A stretch of 64,000 bases of DNA, taken from an uncultured Gammaproteobacteria bacterium (GTDB taxonomy: Bacteria; Pseudomonadota; Gammaproteobacteria; Pseudomonadales; UBA5518). A program made the translations under genes and the position numbers. The notes below the pieces were generated by a model, which saw only the letters and a program-made list of their open reading frames with translations, did not search any database and was not told where the DNA came from. Where the stretch lies: contig CAIYPF010000092.1 of the NCBI GenBank assembly GCA_903928015.1, positions 1 to 64,000 on the forward strand, read 5' to 3'. Below, one piece after another: positions 7,482 through 16,165 of this stretch. Positions within the stretch are counted from its first letter, which is position 1, and each line of letters opens with the position of its first letter.

Positions 7482-9704
7482 TTAGCGCCCCATCACCCTC
7501 ACGCCCTCCTCCAGACCACGCGCATACATCTCCAACGCCCGCGCACTCAACGCGGTGTAGGTCTCGACGTCTGCCCACCGCTCGTCTTCGATGGCTTCGC
7601 GCACGCCGGGCAGCGTCTTCGCGCCGTAGCCGGTGAGGCGGCCGGGCGCATAGAGCATGTTGAGATACCAGCCGCGGCCGCCGGGCAGGCCGGGCTCCTG
7701 CAGCAGCGTTTGCTCGTTGCGCGCGGCGAGCGCCACCAGTTCGGCGCGCGTGGAAGCGGGCAGCGCGGCACCCTTTGCAGCGAGCGCTGCGTCGTAGGCG
7801 GCGGCGCTCGTCTTCAGGCGCTGCAGCGCGTTCTGCAAGGGCGCGAAGCTGAAGTAGGGCACGGGTTTCAGCGGCGTCGGCTCCCCGCGCGAGAGCGTGG
7901 GATCGTCGGCCAGGCGATAGGCGCCGGCGGCGATCGCCTTTGCTTGTTGCTGCTGCGCCTCGCGCTTGGTGTCGGCAAGTTTCTGCAGCTCGTCCACGTA
8001 TTCGGCCACCGTGTCGGCAACCGGTGTGTAACGCATCACGGGCAGGTCTTCGTCTGCCAGGCGCAGCACCATGCGGCCGGTGGTTTTGGCCAGCGCGCCG
8101 GCATAGGCAAAGCCCGGATCCACGAAGCGCGAGTGGTGCTCCCAGGTGTCGTAGGCCGAGTGGTACACGCCGCCGCTCTCGCCCTCGCCGCCGAAAGAAA
8201 CGTTCAGCGAAGCGATGCCCAGGTGATGCACGAAGCTCGAGAAATCCGAGCCCGAGCCGAGCGGATCCAGCGGCAGGTCCTTGCCTTCGGCCGCGGCCTT
8301 GGCGAGTTGGCGCGCGCGGGGCGAGGGATCGGCAGACACAAGCGCCGCGGCGCGCGCACGCTCGTCCACCGACACGCCCGTCTGCGGGTCTTTCACATCA
8401 CGCGCCACGGCACGCACAAAAGACTGCAGCGAGTGACTGCCCGCCACTTCCAGAAAGCCGCGCCCGTTGCCGTCGGTGTTCACGTAGGCCACGGCCTTCT
8501 GCTGCAACTCCTTCGCGTGCTGCTCGGCCCATTCGGTGGAGCCGAGGAGCATCGGCTCTTCTGCATCCCAGCTGAGATACACCAGCGTGCGCGCGGGCTT
8601 CCAGCCTGTCTTTGCCAATGCGCCGATGGCCTTGGCCTCGGCCATCATCACGATGTGGCCGCTCAGCGGATCGGAGGCGCCGAACACCCAGCCATCGCGG
8701 TGATTGCCGCGCAGCACCCACTGATCCGGGTGTTCCGCGCCTTTCAGGGTGGCCACCACGTTGTGGATGGTCTTCAGGCTCCACTCGGACTTCACCTTGA
8801 GATGGGCGCGCGCGTCCTCGCTGCCACCCACGCGGTAGGTGATGCCGAGTCCGCCCTGCCACTCGGGCGGCGTCACGTGCCCGCCGAGCGCGGCGAGAAA
8901 GTGCTTCGCATCGCCATAGGAAATGGGCAGCACCGGAATCTTGAGGATGGTGGGCGCCTTCTCACGCGGGAGGCGCTTGGCCGATGCCGTTGCAGCCACA
9001 CCGGGCGTGAGCGGATCGCCGGGAAAGGTGGGCATCATCGCCACCGAGCCGCGCTGGAAGCCTTGTTCCGGGCGCGCGGGGCCATCGGGATAGGTGCCGT
9101 TAACCGCGTAGCCGTCGTCGCGCGGATCGGAGTAGATGATGCAGCCCACGGCGCCGTGCTCCTGCGCGAGCTGGGGCTTCAGCCCGCGCCAACCCTGCCC
9201 ATAGCGCGCGATCACGATCTTGCCCTTCACGTCCACGCCCATGCGCTCGAGGGCTTTGTAGTCGTCGGGCATGCCGTAGTTCAGATAGACCAGCGGCGCC
9301 GTCACGTCGCCGTCGCCCTGGAAGGCGACGTAGGCGGGCAGTTCACCGGCGGTGCGGGAAGATGTCTCGTCGCCCGGCACCGGGCGCTCGGTGAGCGTGG
9401 CTTTGAAGGGGGAATCGCCCAGCAGTTCCAGCCCGATCTCGAGCGGCGTGGGATACAGCACCTCGAAGGTCTCGATCTTCGCGTCCCAGCCCCACTCGCG
9501 GAACTGCTTCAGCGTGAGCTCTGCGTTGGTCTTGTTGTGCGGCGAGCCCACGTGGTTGGGCTCCGCGGCCATGGTCTTCATCCAGCCGCCCATCTCGGCC
9601 GGGTCGATCTGCGCGTCAAAGCGCGATTCCAGCGCGGGATCGGCGGTGGCGCTGCTCGCGAGTGCAGCGGCGATGGCGAGGACGAGCAGACGGGGGTGGC
9701 GCAT
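7482..9704 (-). CDS. M28 family metallopeptidase, glutamate carboxypeptidase II-like
   Basis: This 740-residue exported peptidase has an N-terminal signal peptide (residues 1-21), a PA-like insert, an M28 catalytic domain and a C-terminal transferrin-receptor-like dimerisation domain. All metal ligands of human GCPII have counterparts at the same spacing: H335 and D345 (NHRDGWVFGASDP), catalytic E382 and ligand E383 (SWDAEEP), D411 (NTDGNG) and H515 (VYHSAYDT). It should remove C-terminal glutamate or act as an aminopeptidase on peptides in the periplasm or medium. It is the first gene of a pair with the amidotransferase-fold protein. Confidence 0.9.
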   Translation of the reverse strand: MRHPRLLVLAIAAALASSATADPALESRFDAQIDPAEMGGWMKTMAAEPNHVGSPHNKTNAELTLKQFREWGWDAKIETFEVLYPTPLEIGLELLGDSPFKATLTERPVPGDETSSRTAGELPAYVAFQGDGDVTAPLVYLNYGMPDDYKALERMGVDVKGKIVIARYGQGWRGLKPQLAQEHGAVGCIIYSDPRDDGYAVNGTYPDGPARPEQGFQRGSVAMMPTFPGDPLTPGVAATASAKRLPREKAPTILKIPVLPISYGDAKHFLAALGGHVTPPEWQGGLGITYRVGGSEDARAHLKVKSEWSLKTIHNVVATLKGAEHPDQWVLRGNHRDGWVFGASDPLSGHIVMMAEAKAIGALAKTGWKPARTLVYLSWDAEEPMLLGSTEWAEQHAKELQQKAVAYVNTDGNGRGFLEVAGSHSLQSFVRAVARDVKDPQTGVSVDERARAAALVSADPSPRARQLAKAAAEGKDLPLDPLGSGSDFSSFVHHLGIASLNVSFGGEGESGGVYHSAYDTWEHHSRFVDPGFAYAGALAKTTGRMVLRLADEDLPVMRYTPVADTVAEYVDELQKLADTKREAQQQQAKAIAAGAYRLADDPTLSRGEPTPLKPVPYFSFAPLQNALQRLKTSAAAYDAALAAKGAALPASTRAELVALAARNEQTLLQEPGLPGGRGWYLNMLYAPGRLTGYGAKTLPGVREAIEDERWADVETYTALSARALEMYARGLEEGVRVMGR

Positions 9705-9760
9705 GGGGCGGTTCCTGTTGGTGTTATGCGGTGGAGAATAGGCAGAGCGAGGCGCGCGTG

Positions 9761-11548
9761 TCAGCGCCGCGCCTCGAGTTCCTCCCAGCGGGCGTAGACC
9801 GTTTCCAGTTCCTTGCCGATCTCTGCGGCGCGGCGCGCGGCATCCTGCATCTCGCCGCCCTTGAGCCTCGCCATGCCGGCAAGCAACTCGGCCTGCTCGG
9901 TTTCCAGAGCCTCGATTCGCAGCGGTAGCGCTTCGAGTTCCTTTGTCTCCTTGAAGCTCATTTTCGCACCGCCTGCCTTGCGTGCGGCGGCAGGGGCTGG
10001 CGTGACGGCGCGCGCCGTCTCTGCCGCTCGTGAATCTGCAGGCCCGGGCCGCTGCGCGATCCAGTCGGTGTAGCCGCCCGCGTATTCCTGCCAGTGCCCG
10101 TCGTCCTCGGCCACCAGCGTCTGCGTGACCACGTTGTCGAGGAAGGCGCGGTCGTGGCTCACGAGGAGCAGCGTGCCGGTGTAATCGGCGAGCGTGTCTT
10201 CGAGGAGTTCCAGCGACTCGATGTCGAGGTCGTTGGTCGGCTCATCGAGCACCAGCAGATTGGCCGGCTTGGCGAAGAGCCGCGCAAGCAAGAGGCGGTT
10301 GCGCTCGCCACCCGAGAGCGTGCTCACGGGGCTTCTCGCGCGTTCGGGCGGAAAGAGGAAATCCGCGAGATAACTCATGATGTGCTTGCGGTTGCCGCCC
10401 ATCTCCACCCAGTCGGAACCGGGGCTGATGGTCTCGGCGAGCGTACGGTCCGGATCAAGCTGCGCGCGCATCTGATCGAAGTACGCGACCTCGAGTTTGG
10501 TGCCCAGACGAACCGAGCCGCCCTCGGGCGCGAGCTCACCCAGGATGAGTTTGAGCAAGGTGCTCTTGCCCGCGCCGTTCGGCCCGACAAGACCCAGCCT
10601 GTCACCACGGATGAGCCGCATCGAGAGATCGCGCACCAGCACGCGCCCGCCGAAGGACTGGTGCACGTGCTCGAGTTCCGCCACCAATTTGCCTGAACGC
10701 TCGCCCGCATCCAGCGAGAGCCGCACATTGCCCAGGCGCTCGCGCCGCGCTGCGCGTTCATCGCGCAGACGTTCGAGCCGGCGCACGCGGCCTTCGTTGC
10801 GGGTGCGGCGGGCCTTGATGCCCTGCCGGATCCAGACTTCTTCCTGCGCCCAGAAATCATCGAATTTGCGGGCCGCGATTTTCTCGGCCTCGAGTTCGTC
10901 GTTCTTGCGCTCGCGGTAGGCCGCGAAATTCCCGGGATAGGAGCGCAACCAGCCGCGATCGAGCTCCACGATGCGCGTGACCACGCGGTCGAGAAAGGCA
11001 CGATCGTGGGTGATGAGGATCAGGCCCGGGAGTTTCTGCACCATCTCCTCGAGGAGCGCGATGGCGCCGATGTCGAGGTGGTTGGTGGGCTCATCGAGTA
11101 ACAGGAGTTCGGGCTCCATCGCCATGGCGAGCGCGAGCGCCGCACGCTTGCGCTCTCCGCCCGAGGCGCTCGCCGGGTCTCCCTCTGCGCGCACCGAGAG
11201 TCGATGCAGGTATTCGTCGAGCCGCGCTTCCACACGCCAGCGCTCGCGCTCGTCGTGCATGTCATCGAGCGCGCCGCGCAGCACCAGGCTCTCGCGCATG
11301 GTCTCGGCGGGGGGCAGCACCGGCTCCTGCTCCACCAGCACCACGTGCACGCCCTCGCCGGTGCGCACGTCTCCACCGTCGAGCACCGCCTGCCCGGCGA
11401 TCACGCGCAACAGAGAGGATTTGCCGCTGCCATTGCGCCCGATGAGACCCAGGCGCTCACCGCGCATCAGCCGCAGGCCCGCGCCGTCCAGCAAGGGGTG
11501 CGAGCCGTAGGCGAGCTCGGCGCCCTCGATCTGCAATATCAGACTCAT
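9761..11548 (-). CDS. uup: ABC-F ATPase Uup
   Basis: This 595-residue cytoplasmic protein has two ABC domains, each with a Walker A (GRNGSGKSS; GPNGAGKST) and a signature (SGGERKR; SGGERNR), and no membrane segment. It ends in a charged coiled coil (about residues 525-595) typical of Uup, which binds DNA or ribosomes. The start is set at the ATG giving MSLILQIEGAEL, which overlaps the stop of the upstream hydrolase gene by ATGA and so indicates translational coupling. Uup affects transposon precise excision and ribosome function in E. coli. Confidence 0.9.
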   Translation of the reverse strand: MSLILQIEGAELAYGSHPLLDGAGLRLMRGERLGLIGRNGSGKSSLLRVIAGQAVLDGGDVRTGEGVHVVLVEQEPVLPPAETMRESLVLRGALDDMHDERERWRVEARLDEYLHRLSVRAEGDPASASGGERKRAALALAMAMEPELLLLDEPTNHLDIGAIALLEEMVQKLPGLILITHDRAFLDRVVTRIVELDRGWLRSYPGNFAAYRERKNDELEAEKIAARKFDDFWAQEEVWIRQGIKARRTRNEGRVRRLERLRDERAARRERLGNVRLSLDAGERSGKLVAELEHVHQSFGGRVLVRDLSMRLIRGDRLGLVGPNGAGKSTLLKLILGELAPEGGSVRLGTKLEVAYFDQMRAQLDPDRTLAETISPGSDWVEMGGNRKHIMSYLADFLFPPERARSPVSTLSGGERNRLLLARLFAKPANLLVLDEPTNDLDIESLELLEDTLADYTGTLLLVSHDRAFLDNVVTQTLVAEDDGHWQEYAGGYTDWIAQRPGPADSRAAETARAVTPAPAAARKAGGAKMSFKETKELEALPLRIEALETEQAELLAGMARLKGGEMQDAARRAAEIGKELETVYARWEELEARR

Positions 11549-13431
11549 GGCGATGACCTGTCGACGGGCAGCTCGATGCGCGAAGGCTGCGCGGCGCTGG
11601 TGTGAATACGTTGACGCGCCGCCCGATAGGCCTCGGGCGGTGCGTCCATGATCGAGGACACCCATGTTTGCGGGTTCAGGTCATACAGCGGGAACCAGCT
11701 GCTTTGGACCTGCACCATCAAACGGTGGCCGGGAAGGAATGTGTGGTTCGTCTCGGGCAGCGGAAAGCGGTATTCCAGCGCGCGGTTCGCCTTGATGGGC
11801 GCGGGCTGCTCGAGGGATTCGCGGTAACGCCCCCGGAAGATATTCGCGGCAATCATGATCTCCATGCCGGAGCGTGCGGCGTCTTCCGGATCCTGCCCGG
11901 GGAAAACGTCGATCAGCTTGACCACCCAGTCGCTGTCCGCACCCGTTGTCTCGGCGTTCAGCACCACCTGCGGCGCGCCGCGAATGGTGAGCGGATCGCT
12001 GAGTGGCGGGCTTTGCCAGGTGGCAACATCAGGACGGCCGTCGACGAAGCGCTGATCCTGCGTGAGCCAGCTGCGCCACTGCGCGATGGACTCCTCGTCA
12101 TCGTAGTTCACGCCGAGCACCGGCCGCTGTACGTAGGGCACAGGCTTGGCGGGGTCCGAGACGTACTCGGCGAAGCCACCATCGCGCGGCGGCGCCGTGA
12201 ACGCCAGACCACCGGCAGGCTGCAGGTACAGCGATGTCTTGTCGTTGTTGGCAGGCCACGCCGTGAAATGGCGCCAGCGGTTGCGGCCCGTCTCGAAGGC
12301 CGTCACGGGTGGAAGATGCGGATCGGGCGCACCGGCAAGCGCATGACGAAGGAAGGGAAGCATCACGTCCTCGCGGAAACGCTTTGCGGTGTCCTCGTCG
12401 AAATCAAGCGGCCCGAGCGCCGTGCCCTCACGGAATTGCTGCCCGTGGAACCACGGCCCGATAGCGAGGAAGTTCGCATCGTTCGCGGCGTCGTGCCGTT
12501 CCATCGCGGCATAGGCCGCGGGCGCGCCGTAGATGTCTTCCTGGTCGAAGAGCCCGTGCACGTGCAGCGTGGGCACCACGCGGGTGGGGGTGTCGAACCA
12601 GCGGTCTGCGGCCACGTCTTTCCAGTAGGGGCCGTAGGCGGGGTTCTGCACGAGCCGCGGCCACATTTCGTGGCGCTGGTCGAGCAGACCGCCCAAGGCG
12701 CGCACGGCGCTGCCCTTGCCCAGCAGCCAGGTGTAGAGATCGCGATCGGCGTAGGGGTAGGACACGTAAGCGGTGTTGTCCGTCTCCATATTGAAGATGT
12801 AGTCGAAGGCGTACATCGCGCGGAACGCGCCCCAGTGGAACCAGTCGTCGGACTTCCACACATCCACTACCGGGTTGAAGGGAATGGCCGCGGCAAGCGC
12901 GGGGTGCGGGTCACGCAGCGCTGCGAGCGCCAGCCAGCCTGGGTAGGAGGTGCCCCAGATGCCGACCTTGCCGTTGTTGCCGGGGAGCTTCTTCACCAGC
13001 CAGTCGATGGTGTCCCAGGCGTCGGTGGTCTCGTCGGTGTTGCTGGTGTTGAAGGCACCGCGCGGCACGCGGTACATCGCGTACTCGCCGCCCGAGCGGA
13101 ATCGCCCGCGGATGTCCTGGAAGGCATAGATGAACTCCTTGCCCGCGAACTCCGTCCCGCGCATCACGGCGAGTTGCGTGGTGGCGCGACTGCCGAACAC
13201 ATCGCTCGCGTCATAGGGCGTGCGCTCCAGCAGGACTGGCAGCGGGCCCGTGGCGCCCTTGGGCGTGAGCACGAGCGTGTAGAGCTCCACGCCGTCGCGC
13301 ATGGGGATGCGGTATTCGCTCAGCGTGAAATCGTCCTCGGGGAAGGCGGCGCGCAATGGCGCGTCTTCGGCGTGCAGGGCGCGGAGCGGTATCAAGGCGA
13401 GGCAGAAGACGGCGATGAGGCGGAGCAGCAT
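11545..13431 (-). CDS. CocE/NonD family hydrolase (X-Pro dipeptidyl-peptidase-like)
   Basis: This 628-residue exported alpha/beta hydrolase starts at the ATG giving MLLRLIAVFCLALIP, a signal peptide; the frame is open for 13 codons upstream without signal character. The nucleophile elbow is GIWGTSYPGW with Ser162. HVHGLFDQ and IGPWFHG later supply the likely Asp and His. A C-terminal jelly-roll domain is typical of the S15/CocE family. Relatives include cocaine esterase, glutaryl-7-ACA acylase and X-Pro dipeptidyl peptidases, so the substrate cannot be assigned. Its stop overlaps the uup start. Confidence 0.85.
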   Translation of the reverse strand: MLLRLIAVFCLALIPLRALHAEDAPLRAAFPEDDFTLSEYRIPMRDGVELYTLVLTPKGATGPLPVLLERTPYDASDVFGSRATTQLAVMRGTEFAGKEFIYAFQDIRGRFRSGGEYAMYRVPRGAFNTSNTDETTDAWDTIDWLVKKLPGNNGKVGIWGTSYPGWLALAALRDPHPALAAAIPFNPVVDVWKSDDWFHWGAFRAMYAFDYIFNMETDNTAYVSYPYADRDLYTWLLGKGSAVRALGGLLDQRHEMWPRLVQNPAYGPYWKDVAADRWFDTPTRVVPTLHVHGLFDQEDIYGAPAAYAAMERHDAANDANFLAIGPWFHGQQFREGTALGPLDFDEDTAKRFREDVMLPFLRHALAGAPDPHLPPVTAFETGRNRWRHFTAWPANNDKTSLYLQPAGGLAFTAPPRDGGFAEYVSDPAKPVPYVQRPVLGVNYDDEESIAQWRSWLTQDQRFVDGRPDVATWQSPPLSDPLTIRGAPQVVLNAETTGADSDWVVKLIDVFPGQDPEDAARSGMEIMIAANIFRGRYRESLEQPAPIKANRALEYRFPLPETNHTFLPGHRLMVQVQSSWFPLYDLNPQTWVSSIMDAPPEAYRAARQRIHTSAAQPSRIELPVDRSSP

Positions 13432-13510
13432 TGCGGGGGCTCGGGGTGGGGAGGCCCGGCATTGTGCCACTAGCGGGGGTGGGCGGGGCGCGGCAGAGGG
13501 TTAAGGGTGA

Positions 13511-13804
13511 TCAGGGATCGCGCAGACGGGACAGGGCCAGGTCATAGACCTCGTTGCGGTCGCGCTTGCCAACGGCGATCACCGTAACCGTCACGACCCT
13601 GTCTTCGACCGCGTACACCAATCTGTAACCGGCTTGTCGCAGCTTGATTTTGTAGAGATTGGGCGCCCCCGAAAGCGCGGCGGCCGGTACGTGGGGGTTA
13701 CTGAGTCGTTCCGCGAGCTTTCTCTTGAACTGATCCCTTACGGAGGGCCCGAGCTTGCGCCACTCCCTCAGGGCGGAGACCTTGAAGGCAAGCTCATAGA
13801 TCAT
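13511..13804 (-). CDS. RelE/ParE-type toxin
   Basis: This 97-residue basic protein has the RelE layout: an N-terminal helix pair (SALREWRKLGPSVRDQFKRK), LSGAPNLYKIKLRQAGYRLVY in the central sheet and a C-terminal VIAVGKRDRNEVY. In RelE, basic and aromatic residues of this kind cleave mRNA in the ribosomal A site. The gene start lies inside the end of the antitoxin gene, overlapping by 11 bp, the usual toxin-second arrangement. Confidence 0.88.
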   Translation of the reverse strand: MIYELAFKVSALREWRKLGPSVRDQFKRKLAERLSNPHVPAAALSGAPNLYKIKLRQAGYRLVYAVEDRVVTVTVIAVGKRDRNEVYDLALSRLRDP

Positions 13805-14042
13805 CGAGCTTGACCTTGACCGCTTTCTCGGCCGCGCGCTTTTTCACGAGCTTGAGCAACTCGGCGTCGTCGAGCATCTCCATCATCGCCGCGTACGCAT
13901 CGGCCGGCACGCAATAGAAGGCAGGCGCGTTACGGTTCAACACCAGCACGGGCATGCCGTTGCCGCTTGCGACGACCTTCATCGGGTTGGCCTTGAGTTC
14001 CGAGATGCTGGCGGCGGTTTCGGTGAGCAACTGATGAGTCAT
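13794..14042 (-). CDS. RelB/Phd-YefM-type antitoxin
   Basis: This 82-residue acidic protein begins MTHQLLTETAASISELKANP, a Phd/YefM-like DNA-binding N-terminus, and continues with PVLVLNRNAPAFYCVPADAY. It ends in a charged helix that should wrap the toxin. The start at 14042 gives the normal length; the longer frame adds 79 unconserved residues and would remove the promoter. The promoter/operator at 14067-14105 lies directly upstream, consistent with autorepression by the antitoxin and conditional cooperativity with the toxin. Confidence 0.85.
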   Translation of the reverse strand: MTHQLLTETAASISELKANPMKVVASGNGMPVLVLNRNAPAFYCVPADAYAAMMEMLDDAELLKLVKKRAAEKAVKVKLDDL

Positions 14043-14066
14043 GAGGTGGATCCGGGTCGCTGTTGC

Positions 14067-14105
14067 GGAGACCGGATAATAGGTCTTGTATCTGGTCTCC
14101 AGCAA
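14067..14105 (-). promoter_or_regulatory. Promoter and operator of the RelBE-like operon
   Basis: On the minus strand TTGCTG (14105-14100) and TATTAT (14081-14076) are separated by 18 bp, a good sigma-70 promoter. A perfect 7-bp inverted repeat, GGAGACC at 14067-14073 and GGTCTCC at 14094-14100, brackets the -10 element. Binding there would block RNA polymerase, as expected for antitoxin autoregulation. The start codon is 24 bp downstream of the inner arm. Confidence 0.65.
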
Positions 14106-14400
14106 CGACACGCTCGGCGCATCTCGACGTGGTTCATCCAGCGGACCAAGCAAACTGCAGGTCAGGATCACCGGAACGTGCCTGAACCCCTGCGCGCGCA
14201 ACTCTCCCAACTGCGAAGACACGGCACAGGACAGGAACCCACGATAGAGCTCCACGTGCAGACGCGGTTGTTGCGCCATGACACCGTCCCTCCCTGGACG
14301 CGAACACTCGTTGTCACGCTAGCCGTTGAGGAGCGCGGGAGACAAGGGCCTTCTTCGTAGCCTTCCACTCGCGACAGGCGGGGCAGCCTTGCCACGGTAG

Positions 14401-14592
14401 CAGGGCGGGCCTAGAGTTTGGAGCGGGCTTGACGGCAACCAGAATAACAACTCGCCGGACAACCTTCAGACGCTGTGCGCCAATTGTCACAGGCTTAAGA
14501 CGCATCTCTCCAAGGATCACATGAATCCGGGCGAGGTCGGCGTTGGTGCGGCCGACACGGCCACACCAAGTCTCCGGGACCTGCGCGAATAG
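14401..14592 (+). pseudogene. HNH endonuclease C-terminal remnant
   Basis: In the frame ending at the TAG of 14590-14592 the translation reads GLDGNQNNNSPDNLQTLCANCH followed by RLKTHLSKDH. The N-N-x-P-x-N-L-Q-T-L-C-x-x-C-H string is the second half of an HNH nuclease domain, in which the final asparagine and histidine bind metal and the cysteines bind zinc. A TAG at 14398-14400 closes the frame upstream, the first histidine motif is missing and no start codon with a ribosome binding site exists. It is a truncated gene remnant in front of the StyC-like gene. Confidence 0.6.
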
Positions 14593-14608
14593 AAGGAGAG
14601 CATCTTCG

Positions 14609-15064
14609 ATGAACATTCACAGTGGCAGCAGGCAGATCCTGATTCACGGCATGGTTCTCGTGATGGTCGGATTGGTATGGGGCCTTGCCGTACCGGGCAC
14701 GCCACACCCGAGGCTCGCGCTTGGCGCCCACATCCAGTTCATGACGAACGGGATGCTGTTCATCGTTCTGGCAACTGCGCTGCTGGCGCTACCGCACAGT
14801 GTCGGGCTGAAATCCGTGCGGGTGATGGTGGTGGCCGCATGGTTGACCTGGGCCATGGCGCTGTCCGAGGTAGCCAACTCCTGGTGGGGCACGACACAGA
14901 TGTTGCCCATCGCTGCCAGTCAGGCAGGCGCCTCTGGCGGAGAACACATGCAGGAGCTCATCGTCTCCGTCGCGCACATCGCCGCGGGTTTGGGCCTCAT
15001 CAGCGCGTGGGCCTTGCTTCTGATCGGTTTTGTGAAGCCGCCTGCGGGTGCAGGGAGCACATGA
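14609..15064 (+). CDS. StyC-like four-helix membrane protein
   Basis: This 151-residue protein has four hydrophobic segments (about residues 11-29, 44-62, 70-88 and 124-144). HGMVLVMVGLVWGLAVPGT and a later H-x-x-F-M-x-N-G-M resemble styrene oxide isomerase StyC and related short membrane proteins, in which conserved histidine and asparagine residues lie in equivalent helices. StyC binds haem and isomerises epoxides to aldehydes, but that activity is not established for this branch. The ATG at 14609 follows AAGGAGA. A degenerate copy of its N-terminus lies at 17431-17589. Confidence 0.5.
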   Translation: MNIHSGSRQILIHGMVLVMVGLVWGLAVPGTPHPRLALGAHIQFMTNGMLFIVLATALLALPHSVGLKSVRVMVVAAWLTWAMALSEVANSWWGTTQMLPIAASQAGASGGEHMQELIVSVAHIAAGLGLISAWALLLIGFVKPPAGAGST

Positions 15065-15106
15065 CGGGCCGCTGTCATTGCCAGCGTCCTCCTGCAAAAG
15101 CACCTG

Positions 15107-15529
15107 ATGTTTTCCACCTCGCAGGAGATCGAATCCTTCGTCCGCGACTTCGAAGCGCGGACGCTTCCTGCGTCGCGCTGGACGCATCAGGCCCATCTGC
15201 TCGTCGGGCTCTGGTACCTCACGCATCATTCCCATGACGACGCGCTTGCCGTTGTGCGGGAGCGCATCCGCGCCTACAACGAAGCGGTCGGGACGGCCAA
15301 CACCGACAGCAGCGGCTACCACGAGACGCTGACGCGATTATTCCTGCGGGGTATTGCAGCGCACATCCCGGAGCACGGCGGCGAGCCGCTGCCGGAGTCT
15401 CTGGCGCTCCTGCTGCAGTCGCCACTTGCGCAGAAGGACTGGCCGTTGTCGTTTTACTCGCGCGAGCGGCTGTTTTCCGCTGCCGCACGGCGCGAATGGC
15501 TTGAGCCCGATATGACGCTCGGTGACTGA
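15107..15529 (+). CDS. Conserved protein of unknown function (WTHxAHL family)
   Basis: This 140-residue soluble, mainly helical protein has the blocks RWTHQAHLLVGLWYL, ERIRAYNEA, GYHETLTRLFLRG and WPLSFYSRERLFS. Proteins with these blocks recur as short hypotheticals in many bacteria. The repeated His residues (WTHQAH, GYHET) suggest a metal or cofactor site, but no reaction is known. It begins 42 bp after the StyC-like gene on the same strand and could share its transcript. Confidence 0.7.
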   Translation: MFSTSQEIESFVRDFEARTLPASRWTHQAHLLVGLWYLTHHSHDDALAVVRERIRAYNEAVGTANTDSSGYHETLTRLFLRGIAAHIPEHGGEPLPESLALLLQSPLAQKDWPLSFYSRERLFSAAARREWLEPDMTLGD

Positions 15530-15670
15530 GCAGTGTTGGAAGTGGCTGTGAGCATGTCGGCAAGAGCGCTCCCCCACGCCGTTGCCTTGGGAGCAGCGCT
15601 GGCCGCGCCAGACACGAAGGCCGAGCCGTATGTCTTACTCTGGAGCGCTACACGACAACCCGGAACTGCT

Positions 15671-15703
15671 GTGCGAGGGTGTGCCCGTCCAGTTGCTTCC
15701 TGA
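15671..15703 (+). repeat. Leader motif, copy A
   Basis: GTGCGAGGGT, 15 unconserved bases, then CTTCCTGA lie 13 bp upstream of the DUF4345 ATG at 15717. The same two blocks with the same 15-bp spacing precede the ATG at 16166 (copy B). The shared spacing suggests a duplicated leader or promoter region rather than chance. Confidence 0.4.
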
Positions 15704-15716
15704 CTGAGGATCGAAC

Positions 15717-16079
15717 ATGGAACCCGTTGCCCTTGCCACGAATCTCGGAGCGCTGGTCACCACGGGTCTGGGCGCTCTGGGTTTGGTCGCGCCCGAGAGA
15801 GCAGCCGCCTTCACCAGCATCTCGCCCATCGGCCTGAACGGCAGGTCAGAAATCCGGGCGACCTACGGCGGGCTGTTTGCGGCGCTGGGCCTGTGGTGTC
15901 TCGTGACCCAATCCCAAACCGCCTTTTGCACCGCGGGTATCGCGTGGCTTGGCGCAGCGGCAGGACGTGTTGCTTCCGTGGTGGTGGACCGTAACGGCGA
16001 TGGCCGCAACATCGGCGGCGTGATGCTCGAGGCAGTGATCGGCCTGTTGCTGGTGGCGCCGTGGTGGGGCGGCACCTGA
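15717..16079 (+). CDS. DUF4345 membrane protein
   Basis: This 120-residue protein has four predicted membrane helices and the block EIRATYGGLFAALGL between helices 1 and 2, characteristic of DUF4345. GAAAGRVASVVVDR follows after helix 3. The function of the family is unknown. The ATG is preceded by GAGGAT. A paralogue with the same blocks (EIRAVYGGFGIAIA, GMAAGRVASLLIER) lies at 16474-16836, so the locus carries a diverged tandem pair. Confidence 0.8.
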   Translation: MEPVALATNLGALVTTGLGALGLVAPERAAAFTSISPIGLNGRSEIRATYGGLFAALGLWCLVTQSQTAFCTAGIAWLGAAAGRVASVVVDRNGDGRNIGGVMLEAVIGLLLVAPWWGGT

Positions 16080-16120
16080 GCGGCTGCGCGACCGGCGTGG
16101 TTCCCTTCTGGCACCGCATC

Positions 16121-16153
16121 GTGCGAGGGTAAGTGCGGCACGCCCCTTCCTGA
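16121..16153 (+). repeat. Leader motif, copy B
   Basis: This is the second copy of GTGCGAGGGT-N15-CTTCCTGA, located 12 bp before the ATG at 16166 that opens the monooxygenase remnant. Outside the two blocks the sequences differ. Confidence 0.4.
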
Positions 16154-16165
16154 ATCGGAGCTCCG

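Noticed and set aside
7710-9797. 695-residue open frame opposite the M28 peptidase gene
   Set aside because: Its residues are rich in His, Arg, Gly and Ala, as expected for the antisense of a G+C-rich gene; the opposite strand has all the M28 ligands.
11602-13473. 623-residue open frame opposite the CocE-type hydrolase
   Set aside because: It is an antisense shadow; the minus strand encodes a signal peptide and the catalytic Ser elbow.
14043-14279. N-terminal extension of the antitoxin reading frame to 161 residues
   Set aside because: The added part is not antitoxin-like and would cover the clear promoter and operator at 14067-14105.
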